Shown piece after piece: positions 35,245 through 43,627 of a stretch of 64,000 bases of DNA. The translations under genes and the position numbers were made by a program. The notes beneath the pieces were generated by a model. The model did no database searches, had not been told where the DNA came from, and saw nothing but the letters and a program-made list of their open reading frames with translations. The DNA lies in the NCBI GenBank assembly GCA_017634595.1, contig JAGBNC010000019.1:1-64000 (forward strand). The letters are read 5' to 3'. How positions within the stretch are numbered: position 1 is the first letter of the stretch; every line of letters begins with the position of its first letter. This stretch comes from Bacteroidales bacterium (GTDB lineage: Bacteria > Bacteroidota > Bacteroidia > Bacteroidales > UBA932).

Positions 35245-35658
35245 TCTCCATTCCGATGGCGTGCACCCGGTAATCTCTTTGAACTGCCGCCGAAAATTGC
35301 TTTTGTCTTCTATCCCCACTGCCTCACCGATGAAGGAAGTGGGGATTGTTCTGTCGTCCAGAAGCATTTTCTTCGCCTCCTCTATCCTCATCTCCTTGCG
35401 CCACTGCAGAAATGCTTTTCCCGTGGTCAGGCGAAAATGAAGTGACAACTGTTGCTTCTTGATACCCAGATCCTTAGCAATTTCGTCTATGCTTTTGTCT
35501 TCGGCCCACCTTTTGTCGAGAATCCATTTCTCGATACGCATCAGGCTATCGGAATCAAGCGTGGAAATCTTTCCCTCTTTGTTCACCGGCATTGCAACGC
35601 GCAGTAAACGACTTTCGATTTTGGTCATTAGTTTCAAGAATAAAGTGATTTTTTTCAT
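35233..35658 (-). CDS. short AraC-type DNA-binding regulator
   Basis: A 141 aa protein that is almost only an AraC/XylS double helix-turn-helix: first HTH in SIDEIAKDLGIKKQQLSLHF, second in SFIGEAVGIEDKSNFRRQFKEI, ending with the family-typical TGCTPSEWR. There is no sensor domain; the first 35-40 residues may be shorter if translation starts at ATG 35628 or 35592. Stand-alone AraC heads of this kind also occur as the C-terminus of Bacteroidota hybrid two-component sensors, so it may be a detached remnant. It is divergent from ffh and may act nearby. Confidence 0.82.
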   Translation of the reverse strand: MKKITLFLKLMTKIESRLLRVAMPVNKEGKISTLDSDSLMRIEKWILDKRWAEDKSIDEIAKDLGIKKQQLSLHFRLTTGKAFLQWRKEMRIEEAKKMLLDDRTIPTSFIGEAVGIEDKSNFRRQFKEITGCTPSEWRLKH

Positions 35659-35665
35659 AAATTTG
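35658..35665 (+). promoter_or_regulatory. -7 element upstream of ffh
   Basis: TAAATTTG matches the consensus; the ffh ATG is 20 bp downstream. It overlaps the proposed start codon of the divergent AraC-type gene, which argues for one of that gene's later ATGs or for mutual interference. Confidence 0.45.
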
Positions 35666-35685
35666 TAAGTTAATAGTTAATAATT

Positions 35686-37005
35686 ATGTTTGACAATCTT
35701 TCGGACAGACTCGAACGATCCTTCAAGATTCTGAAGGGCGAAGGTAAGATAAGTGAAATAAATATTGCGGAAACCATCAAAGAAATCCGCAGGGCCCTGC
35801 TGGACGCCGATGTGAGCTATAAAGTGGCTAAGGAATTCTGTGACAGGGTGAAACAGAAGGCGATCGGCTCCAATGTGCTGACGGCAGTCAAACCTCAGCA
35901 GATGATGGTCAAAATTGTCCACGACGAGCTTGCCGATTTTATGGGCTCGGAGCATGTGGAACTCAATCTCAAAGGGTCTCCCTCCGTCATTCTTGTAGCC
36001 GGTCTCAACGGTTCAGGTAAAACTACTTTCTCAGGTAAGCTTGCCCTGCATCTCAAGAGCAAGAAGGGACGCAAAGTGATGCTTGCCGCTTGCGATACAT
36101 TCCGTCCTGCCGCAATAGAACAGCTCAAGACACTTGGTGCGCAGGTCGGCGTACCCGTGTACAGCGAAGACGGGGAGAAAGACCCGGTGAAGGTGGCACA
36201 GAATGCAGTTAAACAGGCCAGAAGTGAGGGCGTAAACGTAGTTGTGGTAGATACTGCCGGCCGTCTGGTGGTCGATAAGGAACTGATGGACGAGATCTCC
36301 CTGCTGCACAGTTCTCTCAAGCCGGATGAGACTCTCTTCGTGGTTGATGCCATGACGGGTCAGGACGCAGTGGAAAGCGCCAAGGCTTTCAATGAGGCCA
36401 TCGATTACGACGGTGTCGTGCTCACCAAGATGGATGGTGACACTCGTGGAGGTGCAGCTTTGTCCATAAAAGCAGTGACCGGCAAGCCCATCAAATTCGT
36501 GAGCACCGGGGAGAAGATGGAAGCCCTGGATGTCTTCTATCCGACGCGTGTAGCCGACAGGATACTGGGCATGGGCGACGTGGTGTCTCTCGTCGAGAAG
36601 GCGCAGGAGCAGTTTGACGAAAAGCAGGCCCGCGAACTGCACAAGAAAATTGCCCGTAATCAGTTTACGATCAATGATTTCTACGACCAGCTCAAGCAGG
36701 TCCAGAAGATGGGCAACGTGAAGGAACTTGCCGGGATGCTCCCAGGCATGGACAAGGCGCTCAAGGATGTTGATATTCCTGACGATGCCTTCAAGCCTAC
36801 AGAAGCTATCATCCAGTCCATGACTCCTTATGAGAAGGAGCACCCTGAATGTATCAACGGCTCACGTCGCCAGCGTATAGCCAAGGGCTCCGGGACTTCG
36901 TTGGCCGATGTCAACAAATTGCTTAAGCAGTTCGACCAAACCCGCAAAATGATGAAGATGGCCATGGACGGTTCGCTCCGTCAGCGATTAAAAGGTTTCC
37001 GTTAG
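35686..37005 (+). CDS. ffh: signal recognition particle protein Ffh (SRP54)
   Basis: Ffh binds 4.5S RNA and hydrophobic signal sequences to direct membrane proteins to FtsY/SecYEG. The 439 aa protein has the helical N domain, a GTPase with GLNGSGKTTFSGKLA near 108, DTAGRL near 190, and TKMDGDTRGGAAL near 247. A Met-rich M domain with the RNA-binding GSRRQRIAKGSGTS motif near 385 follows. It sits immediately upstream of the polysaccharide locus but has its own promoter. Confidence 0.97.
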   Translation: MFDNLSDRLERSFKILKGEGKISEINIAETIKEIRRALLDADVSYKVAKEFCDRVKQKAIGSNVLTAVKPQQMMVKIVHDELADFMGSEHVELNLKGSPSVILVAGLNGSGKTTFSGKLALHLKSKKGRKVMLAACDTFRPAAIEQLKTLGAQVGVPVYSEDGEKDPVKVAQNAVKQARSEGVNVVVVDTAGRLVVDKELMDEISLLHSSLKPDETLFVVDAMTGQDAVESAKAFNEAIDYDGVVLTKMDGDTRGGAALSIKAVTGKPIKFVSTGEKMEALDVFYPTRVADRILGMGDVVSLVEKAQEQFDEKQARELHKKIARNQFTINDFYDQLKQVQKMGNVKELAGMLPGMDKALKDVDIPDDAFKPTEAIIQSMTPYEKEHPECINGSRRQRIAKGSGTSLADVNKLLKQFDQTRKMMKMAMDGSLRQRLKGFR

Positions 37006-37025
37006 GAAATCAACAAAAATATCAG

Positions 37026-37033
37026 TATATTTG
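37026..37033 (+). promoter_or_regulatory. -7 element at the head of the polysaccharide locus
   Basis: TATATTTG matches the consensus exactly and lies 13-19 bp before the candidate starts of the CpsB-like gene. No clear -33 TTTG. As the next promoter-like sequence appears only at 60.1 kb, this is the best candidate for driving the long locus. Confidence 0.5.
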
Positions 37034-37046
37034 TAAATTAAGTGAG

Positions 37047-37742
37047 ATGTTAATGGGCTTGTTCGACCGTAGTATAAAAGTGTCTGATTCGTCTGTGCTT
37101 GACGGGAGGGTTGATTGGCATTGCCATATTCTGCCTGGTGTGGATGACGGTTTTAAGAAACTTGATGACTCCCTGGCCGCTCTGCTGAGATATGAGCAAG
37201 TAGGATTCAAGGAAGTCTGGTTGACTCCCCATATCATGGAGGATATTCCTAACAGGACCTCTGCTTTGAAAGAACGCTTCGTCGAGTTGGGTCTGGCATA
37301 TAAGGGGCAGTTGCGCCTTCATCTTGCTTCGGAGAACATGATGGACGCATTGTTCGAGCAGCGTCTGGAAGATGGGGATCTCCTCCCGCTCAAAGACAAG
37401 CGCCTGCTGGTTGAGACGTCATATTTCAATCCGCCATACGGGATGGATGACATTCTGAAAAGAATTAAGTCGAAGGGCTTTTTTCCCCTTCTGGCGCATC
37501 CGGAACGCTATATGTACATGAACAATAAGCGCTATGAAGAGCTGAAGGGTATGGATATCGAGTTCCAGCTCAATATAACAGCACTGATCGGCGCTTACGG
37601 GCCAGAAGTTAAATCCAAGGCCGAGCACTTGCTGCAGGCCGGGATGTATGAATACAGCGGGACGGACCTGCATCGTCTTTCCTCTCTTGAGCATTTGCTT
37701 GACGCACATCTCAAGAAGAAGCTTATCAAGCTTATCCCTTAA
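37047..37742 (+). CDS. CpsB/YwqE-like protein-tyrosine phosphatase (PHP family)
   Basis: A 231 aa PHP-type phosphatase that, in other bacteria, removes phosphate from the tyrosine kinase controlling capsule chain length. Metal-ligand motifs: DWHCHILPGVDDG near 29, TPHIM near 63, LAHPERYMYM near 152 and SGTDLHR near 208. A second ATG at 37053 (MGLFDRS) is an equally good start. No BY-kinase is encoded in the locus, and the Wzz protein here has no kinase domain, so its partner is elsewhere or it has another target. Confidence 0.88.
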   Translation: MLMGLFDRSIKVSDSSVLDGRVDWHCHILPGVDDGFKKLDDSLAALLRYEQVGFKEVWLTPHIMEDIPNRTSALKERFVELGLAYKGQLRLHLASENMMDALFEQRLEDGDLLPLKDKRLLVETSYFNPPYGMDDILKRIKSKGFFPLLAHPERYMYMNNKRYEELKGMDIEFQLNITALIGAYGPEVKSKAEHLLQAGMYEYSGTDLHRLSSLEHLLDAHLKKKLIKLIP

Positions 37743-37762
37743 GGGGGAGGAGGCTTGAAGTC

Positions 37763-37807
37763 AGGGCGCTTGCGCCCTTACGCCAGCATCGTAGATGTGA
37801 CAGGCGG
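37763..37807 (+). promoter_or_regulatory. two successive hairpins in the gap before wza
   Basis: The 98 bp gap between the CpsB-like gene and wza contains a perfect 7 bp stem with a 2-base loop (AGGGCGC-TT-GCGCCCT, 37763-37778). An interrupted hairpin follows (CGCC 37781-37784 with GGCG 37803-37806, inner stem CATC/GATG). There is no T-run after either, so they are more likely an mRNA-processing, attenuation or stability element than a simple terminator. Confidence 0.4.
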
Positions 37808-37840
37808 AAACGGAGTTGTATCTAAATCAATCAAATCTAT

Positions 37841-40423
37841 ATGCGCAAAAGAATTATTTTTCTGATTGCGGCCCTGCTGACACTGGGCGCCCAAAGCGTT
37901 TGGGCCCAGATGTCCGATGATCAGATCATCAATTACATTACCGCAGGAGTAGCCGCCGGAAAATCGGAACGCCAGATCGGCACTGAGCTCATGGCCAAAG
38001 GAGTCACGACCTCACAATTGCAAAGGCTCCTTAAAGCCTACAAGAGCGGATCGATAAGTGCTTCCGAGGTTCCTTCTGTAGCAACTAAACTTGACGGCGC
38101 TCGTTCCGGACGCCGCCCCGTCAATCTCGAGGATGAAGATTCAGAGCTTCCTTCCGGCAAAGTAAAGGACGGAACGCAGAGCGCCCAGGAGAAGAAAACG
38201 GTCAAGTCAAAGGCACGTAAAAGGACCAAGTCCAAAACCCAATCGACTCTGAAGAGCAAACCTATTCAGACTGGTATGGGCGAAGTGGGTGCGGTGGCTC
38301 CCGAGCTTGAAGATGAAGAAGAACTGGAAGAAGAGGAAGACCCTTTGTATGACGAAGAAGGCAACAAGCGCATCTGGGGGCACGATATCTTCTCCGCTAG
38401 GACATTGAGCTTCGAACCCAACCAGAATACCGCCACCCCCGAGGATTATGTACTTGGCGCCGGCGATGAACTCGTTATCGACATCTGGGGCTTGAACGAA
38501 GCGACAATACGGCAGACTATTACCCCGGAAGGGCGCATTATTGTATCACAGGTGGGACCGATCCAGCTTGCCGGCCTTACTATCAAGGAGGCAAAGGGCA
38601 AGATCAAATCGGCTCTGTCCAAGATCTATTCTTCGCTCCGCAGCGGCTCGTCCCAGATGAGCGTTACTCTTGGCAACGTCCGCACGATTATGGTCAACGT
38701 GATGGGTGAAGTTGAAATTCCAGGCACATACAGGCTGTCTTCATTTGCATCTGTGTTTACCGCCCTCTACAGGGCCGGCGGAGTAACAGAGATCGGGTCG
38801 TTGCGTAATGTGAAAGTTATACGCGGCGGGGAAGAGTTCGCTGTGGTAGATGTTTACGATTACTTGTTTGCCGGAAAACTCGATGTGAATGTGGCGCTTA
38901 AGGAGGGGGATGTAATCAATGTTCCTCCGTACAGCTCGCTTGTCAGCATCGAGGGCTTCGTCAAGCGCCCTATGTTCTACGAACTCAAACAAGACGAACC
39001 GCTCTCGAAGCTTATTGCCTATGCCGGCGGATTTGCAGGCGGAGCATGGCAGGAAGAAGCCAACGTGGAGCGTAACGACGGCCGTACAAACCATATTTTC
39101 ACTGTCAAAGCCGGCAAGATGGACTCTTTTGCCATGAAGGATGGTGATGCTGCATTCGTGAACGGCAGCGATGTGGATGTGTTTGCCAACCGCGTCGAGA
39201 TCAAAGGCTCCGTTTATCGTCCCGGGAAGTTTGAGCTCGGCAGCGATATCCAGACTGTCAAGCAACTTGTCGAGCACGCCGGTGGTCTTAAAGAAGATGC
39301 TTTCCAAGGCCGCGCCCAGATTGTGCGCGAAAAGCCTGACCGCTCCTACGAACTGGTATCCGTGCCTATCAAGGGCATCCTTGAAGGCAATGTGCAGGAT
39401 ATTCTTCTCCAGCGCAACGACGTGCTCATCATCTCCAATATCAACGAGATAGAGCCCAAGGGTGACTTCACCATTACTGGCTATATTGTCAATCCCGGTA
39501 AGTATCAGTTTGCCGAACATACTACTGTAGAAGACCTTATTCTGCTTGCCGGTGGTCTCTCGGAGGGCGCTTCATCCGCCAAGGTAGATGTGTCCCGTCG
39601 TATCAACATTCCTTCCAGCACTGCGGCTTCAGACACTCTGGCGCAGGTCTTTTCGATGTCCATCAAGGATGGTCTTTTTGACGACGGCTCCAAGGGCTTT
39701 GAACTCCAGCCTTACGATGTGGTGTCGGTACGCAGGAGCCCGACTTACATCGAGCAGCGCAACGTAACTATAACGGGTGAGGTGACATTCCCGGGTCAGT
39801 ACACTTTGTCCAGCACCAACGAGAGGGTCTCCGACCTGGTCAAGCGTGCCGGCGGTGCGACTCCCAACGGCAATGTACATGGAGCCATGCTGAAGCGTAA
39901 GATCAACCAGTACGAGCGCAACGTGCGAAATGCTATGGCGCGAATCGTAACCCAGAGCGTGTCGAGCCGTGACTCTCTTGATGTCAACAAGTTGAAAGTG
40001 ACTGAAATATACACTGTCGGTCTTGAACTGGACAAGGCGTTGGCGCACCCCGGTTCCGACTATGATGTGGTGCTGCGTGACGGCGATGAACTGATTATCC
40101 CGGAACAGGCGTCAACCGTGCGTATTCAGGGAGAAGTGCTTTATCCCAACACCGTTCATTTCATTTCGGGAAAGCCGGTACGCTATTATGTGCGTCAGGC
40201 AGGTGGTTTCAGCACAAGGGCCCGCAGGGCCAAGACCTATGTAATCTACATGAACGGCACCGTGTCTGTGGGCGCCGGGGCGAAGCTTGAACCGGGATGC
40301 GAAATCATCGTTCCGGCCCGTTCCGACAAGGATCGTCTGACAACTGGTGAATGGCTTGGTATCGGCACTTCCGCCGCCTCCATAACCACCATGATCGCAA
40401 CTATCGTGAGTTTGTTTAAATAA
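37841..40423 (+). CDS. Wza-type polysaccharide export outer-membrane protein with multiple SLBB domains
   Basis: An 860 aa, extended Bacteroidota form of the capsule export channel. Signal peptide 1-22 (ending VWAQ) is followed by a helical region to about 70, then a highly charged Lys/Arg and Glu-rich linker (about 95-178). The Poly_export domain begins near 200 (YVLGAGDELVIDIWGLNE). At least five SLBB-type repeats follow, each with a pattern like VTITGEVTFPGQYTLS or VEIKGSVYRPGKFELG, and a C-terminal hydrophobic segment (about 838-858). No lipobox Cys is present at the signal peptide, unlike E. coli Wza. Confidence 0.92.
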   Translation: MRKRIIFLIAALLTLGAQSVWAQMSDDQIINYITAGVAAGKSERQIGTELMAKGVTTSQLQRLLKAYKSGSISASEVPSVATKLDGARSGRRPVNLEDEDSELPSGKVKDGTQSAQEKKTVKSKARKRTKSKTQSTLKSKPIQTGMGEVGAVAPELEDEEELEEEEDPLYDEEGNKRIWGHDIFSARTLSFEPNQNTATPEDYVLGAGDELVIDIWGLNEATIRQTITPEGRIIVSQVGPIQLAGLTIKEAKGKIKSALSKIYSSLRSGSSQMSVTLGNVRTIMVNVMGEVEIPGTYRLSSFASVFTALYRAGGVTEIGSLRNVKVIRGGEEFAVVDVYDYLFAGKLDVNVALKEGDVINVPPYSSLVSIEGFVKRPMFYELKQDEPLSKLIAYAGGFAGGAWQEEANVERNDGRTNHIFTVKAGKMDSFAMKDGDAAFVNGSDVDVFANRVEIKGSVYRPGKFELGSDIQTVKQLVEHAGGLKEDAFQGRAQIVREKPDRSYELVSVPIKGILEGNVQDILLQRNDVLIISNINEIEPKGDFTITGYIVNPGKYQFAEHTTVEDLILLAGGLSEGASSAKVDVSRRINIPSSTAASDTLAQVFSMSIKDGLFDDGSKGFELQPYDVVSVRRSPTYIEQRNVTITGEVTFPGQYTLSSTNERVSDLVKRAGGATPNGNVHGAMLKRKINQYERNVRNAMARIVTQSVSSRDSLDVNKLKVTEIYTVGLELDKALAHPGSDYDVVLRDGDELIIPEQASTVRIQGEVLYPNTVHFISGKPVRYYVRQAGGFSTRARRAKTYVIYMNGTVSVGAGAKLEPGCEIIVPARSDKDRLTTGEWLGIGTSAASITTMIATIVSLFK

Positions 40424-40434
40424 TCTGCCTTACG

Positions 40435-41514
40435 ATGAAAGAGTATTATGATGAAAATCCCCCTGTAGATGAGGGTAATCTGGATCTGGATTTCGGGAAG
40501 TATCTGAAGCGACTGAAGACCAACAAGAAGGTTATCATTCGCTGGACGCTGATATCGATTGTACTGGGGGTATTAATTGCCTTGTCAATTCCCAAAAAGT
40601 ACTCGGTATTGACAAAGCTGGCGCCAGAGTTGACGAACAATACTGTTAACCGTCTGACATCCCTGTCGCAGCTAGCTGGTCTTAATTCTGCACTTCTCGG
40701 TTCTACCGATGCTGTGTATCCCATGGTGTACCCCGATATTGTCAATTCTACTGAATTCATTGTAGAGTTGTTCGAGGTCCCTGTGACATTCAAGCAGAAA
40801 CGGGAGACTGTTGACACGACGCTTTACGAGTACGTGCTGAATAATCAGAAGCACTCGGTAATAGGTACAGTGATTTCATCGCCGATGCTGCTTCTGGGCT
40901 GGATAAAGGGCCTATTCTCTCCTGAAGAGCAGGAGGATTCATTGAAGACCGTAGATTCATTCCGGCTTACTAAGGAGCAGTTCCAAGTTGCAAAATCCAT
41001 ACGTCATGGCATTGAGGCCACAATCGACAAAAAGACCATGGTTGTGTCGATTGTCGTGACGATGCAAGATCCTTTGGTGGCCGCACAGGTGTCCAAGGCA
41101 GTTAACGAAAACCTGCAGGCATATGTGACGGCGTACCGGACGGAGAAGGCTCAGATGGATGTTGCCTACTATAAGAAGCTTTACGATGAAGCAAAAGCCG
41201 ATTATATTGCCGCACAGAACCGTTTTGCACGTTATGTGGACCTTAACCACGGAGCTGTAATGCAGCGAGTGAAAGTGGAAGAGACAAGGCTGCAGAATGA
41301 GGCAAACTTGAGCTTTCAACTTTATAATAACATAGCTCAACAGCTTCAAAATGCGGAGGCAAAGGTCCAGCAGGAAACACCCGCCTTCGTTGAGATTATC
41401 CCTCCTACTGTGCCTCTGAGAGCATCAAAGCCCTCGCGTAAGACTATTGTATTGCTTATAACTCTTCTTGGGTTCATGGCCGCTTGCGGCTACGTGGTAT
41501 TCAAAAAGGATTAA
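40435..41514 (+). CDS. Wzz-like chain-length determinant protein (no kinase domain)
   Basis: A 359 aa inner-membrane polysaccharide co-polymerase. It has a membrane segment at about 37-54, a large periplasmic helical region with a coiled-coil stretch (about 240-305), a Pro-rich PTVPLRASKPSRK motif typical of Wzz just before the second membrane segment (about 335-353), and then only a few residues. The cytoplasmic tyrosine-kinase part of Wzc-type proteins is absent. It sits 11 bp after wza, and its stop overlaps the wzy start (TAATG). Confidence 0.88.
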   Translation: MKEYYDENPPVDEGNLDLDFGKYLKRLKTNKKVIIRWTLISIVLGVLIALSIPKKYSVLTKLAPELTNNTVNRLTSLSQLAGLNSALLGSTDAVYPMVYPDIVNSTEFIVELFEVPVTFKQKRETVDTTLYEYVLNNQKHSVIGTVISSPMLLLGWIKGLFSPEEQEDSLKTVDSFRLTKEQFQVAKSIRHGIEATIDKKTMVVSIVVTMQDPLVAAQVSKAVNENLQAYVTAYRTEKAQMDVAYYKKLYDEAKADYIAAQNRFARYVDLNHGAVMQRVKVEETRLQNEANLSFQLYNNIAQQLQNAEAKVQQETPAFVEIIPPTVPLRASKPSRKTIVLLITLLGFMAACGYVVFKKD

Positions 41515-42830
41515 TGAAGCTAATTGATTTCATTAAGGCGTACTGGCCTGAACTGGCGCTTACGGCACTGCTGATCTTGGATTTGTTTGTGCGTATCTTG
41601 CCGGTAGCGCCAATGATCGTATTGCTGGTGGGGCTTCAGTTCATACGTCTTGATATCAATTCAAACATTTTCTTATGCCTTCAGTGTCTCCCTGTTTTCA
41701 CGGGTGCGGCACTGAACACAATGGGTATTTCTGGCCTAGGCGGCTTCGCATATATCCTTGGTGCCGCACTCATTATATATGGCTTCGTAACAGGCAAAAC
41801 CAAATTCGCTAAGAACGGATTGTGGAGCATTATCCCAGTCGTGGCTGTCCTGCTCTACTTTACTATTTCGATGCTATTGAGTTCGGGCGGAGATTTCGCA
41901 GGACAAAAGCTCGGCATGACCATAAAGGCCATGCTCTTTACCTGGGTGTCGTTCTTGGTCTTGTTCTCCAATTTCAAGAAAGTCAACACCGATCTGCTGG
42001 GCTTGTTCCTTATCCTGTATGCCGCGTATTTGCTCCGCCTCTCTATTGATGCCAATACGATCTCCGGCCCTGCCGGCTTGTTCGATTTTGCCTTCATGAG
42101 GGTGCAGACAATAGAGACTCTGGGCTATATCCCGGATGTGTATTATATCAGCTATCAATTCCCCGGGGCTTATGTGCTGCAAGGAATAGGCATATTCCTT
42201 ATGCGCTACCGCCGCAGCCGTGCAATACCGGCCTTCCTGTTTGCCCTGGGCCTTGTAATAATACTGTACGCCGGGGCCAGGCAGATGATAATCAGCATAT
42301 TCCTTGTTCTGCTGCTTTGGGTGCTCCTTACTTTCAAGCGCACCGGAATCATGATAGGAGCAGCGCTGATTCTATTGCTGCCGGTGATTTACGCAGCCAG
42401 CACGGCTCTTTCTACATTGTTCGAAAGTACAGTTGAAGAAGGCTATGTCGAAGGTGGCGGGCGTGGCCTGTGGCTTTTGGCCGGAGTCCAGCTCTTTCTA
42501 GACAGTCCCGTGTTCGGTGTCGGCTTTGGCAGGTATAACCTGCTCGGGAATTATGATACTTACCCTCATAATCTGTTTGTAGAGATTCTTTGTGAATTGG
42601 GTGTGGTCGGTTTCCTTTTCCTGCTTGCCATCTTCGGAATCATGCTGTTCTTGGGCAGACGTTATTTCAAACGCTACATCTATTACTTCGCCGGCCTGTT
42701 CTTCATGTCAATGGCCAGTGGTGGCATGTTTGATAATATAGTCTTGTTTTCATTGGTGTTCGCAGCTATATCATTTATACCTTATAAGCCTAAAACTAAG
42801 GATGAAAGTAAGCGATTGCAGACTCGTTGA
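41514..42830 (+). CDS. Wzy-like O-antigen/capsule polymerase
   Basis: A 438 aa protein with about twelve membrane segments and an O-antigen ligase/polymerase-like region containing GGGRGLWLLAGVQLFLDSP and VGFGRYNLLGNYDTYPHNL, the periplasmic loop and following His that typify Wzy_C/WaaL proteins. It probably polymerises repeat units on undecaprenyl diphosphate. The start is the ATG at 41514, sharing bases with the wzz stop; an in-frame start at 41484 lies within wzz. The 3' end overlaps the next gene by 29 bp. Confidence 0.85.
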   Translation: MKLIDFIKAYWPELALTALLILDLFVRILPVAPMIVLLVGLQFIRLDINSNIFLCLQCLPVFTGAALNTMGISGLGGFAYILGAALIIYGFVTGKTKFAKNGLWSIIPVVAVLLYFTISMLLSSGGDFAGQKLGMTIKAMLFTWVSFLVLFSNFKKVNTDLLGLFLILYAAYLLRLSIDANTISGPAGLFDFAFMRVQTIETLGYIPDVYYISYQFPGAYVLQGIGIFLMRYRRSRAIPAFLFALGLVIILYAGARQMIISIFLVLLLWVLLTFKRTGIMIGAALILLLPVIYAASTALSTLFESTVEEGYVEGGGRGLWLLAGVQLFLDSPVFGVGFGRYNLLGNYDTYPHNLFVEILCELGVVGFLFLLAIFGIMLFLGRRYFKRYIYYFAGLFFMSMASGGMFDNIVLFSLVFAAISFIPYKPKTKDESKRLQTR

Positions 42831-43218
42831 CATTCCCAAGATTCCGGACAACCGCGGAAATCTCTCTTTTGTGGAACAGAACAAACAGATTCCATTTGAA
42901 ATTTGTCGCACCTACTGGATTTATGATGTTCCGGGAGGAGAGGAGCGCGGTGGCCATGCATATCACACTAATGACGAGTTCATTATAGCATTGTCCGGCA
43001 GTTTTGATGTAGTGGTCAATGACGGCGAGGAAGAAAGGGTGTTCACCCTGAACCGGTCTTATTATGGGGTCTATCTGCCGCATGGTCTGTGGCGTTCGAT
43101 CCGGAATTTCTCTACCAATTCGCTTGCTCTTGAATTCGGTTCTGTCCCTTACGACGAATCGGATTATGTGTTTGAATATGGGCATTATCTCAAATTGAAA
43201 GCTGATGGAAAAATATAG
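42802..43218 (+). CDS. FdtA/QdtA-like dTDP-sugar 3,4-ketoisomerase paralogue (WxcM-like), altered motif
   Basis: A 138 aa cupin of the WxcM/FdtA family, which moves the keto group of dTDP-4-keto-6-deoxyglucose from C4 to C3. The fold markers are clear (NRGNLSFVE, YWIYDVPGGEERGGHA, LPHGLWRSI). The catalytic HxH motif, however, reads HAYH here, so the second His of HAH is replaced by Tyr with a His one position later. It may have a different activity or be a partner subunit of the next gene, which has the intact motif. It overlaps wzy by 29 bp and the next gene by 14 bp. Confidence 0.85.
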   Translation: MKVSDCRLVDIPKIPDNRGNLSFVEQNKQIPFEICRTYWIYDVPGGEERGGHAYHTNDEFIIALSGSFDVVVNDGEEERVFTLNRSYYGVYLPHGLWRSIRNFSTNSLALEFGSVPYDESDYVFEYGHYLKLKADGKI

Positions 43219-43627
43219 CGTTGCCGATTGCAGGATCATTGAACTTGACCGGCACCACAGCGACAGAAAAGGCAACCTCAGTGTCGTAGAGAATGGAATT
43301 ACTCTTCCGTTTGACGTCAAGAGGGTTTACTATCTGTACGATGTTCCTGGCGGTGAATCCAGGGGATCACATGCTCACCGCAGCTTGAACCAGTTGATAA
43401 TCGCTGCGTCAGGATCGTTCAGGGTAACTCTTTTTGACGGCACTGAGCGCCGTTCTTTTTTCCTCAACCGACCTTATCAAGGCCTGCTTGTACGCCCTGG
43501 CCTATGGCGAGACCTTGATGACTTTTCTTCCGGGGCTGTGTGTATGGTATTGGCATCGGATATCTACAAAGAAGAAGATTACATTAGAGATTTTGAAGAA
43601 TTTCTCGCATATAGAGACAATGGATAG
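43205..43627 (+). CDS. FdtA/QdtA-like dTDP-6-deoxy-hexose 3,4-ketoisomerase (WxcM-like)
   Basis: A 140 aa cupin, paralogue of the preceding gene, with NLSVVENGITLPFDVKRVYY, YDVPGGESRGSHAHRSL and RPGLWRDLDDF. Here the catalytic HAH is intact, so this copy should make the 3-keto sugar used by the FdtB-like aminotransferase at 46365. Whether the product is the galacto (Fuc3N) or gluco (Qui3N) form cannot be read from sequence. It overlaps the ATP-grasp gene by 8 bp. Confidence 0.87.
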   Translation: MEKYSVADCRIIELDRHHSDRKGNLSVVENGITLPFDVKRVYYLYDVPGGESRGSHAHRSLNQLIIAASGSFRVTLFDGTERRSFFLNRPYQGLLVRPGLWRDLDDFSSGAVCMVLASDIYKEEDYIRDFEEFLAYRDNG

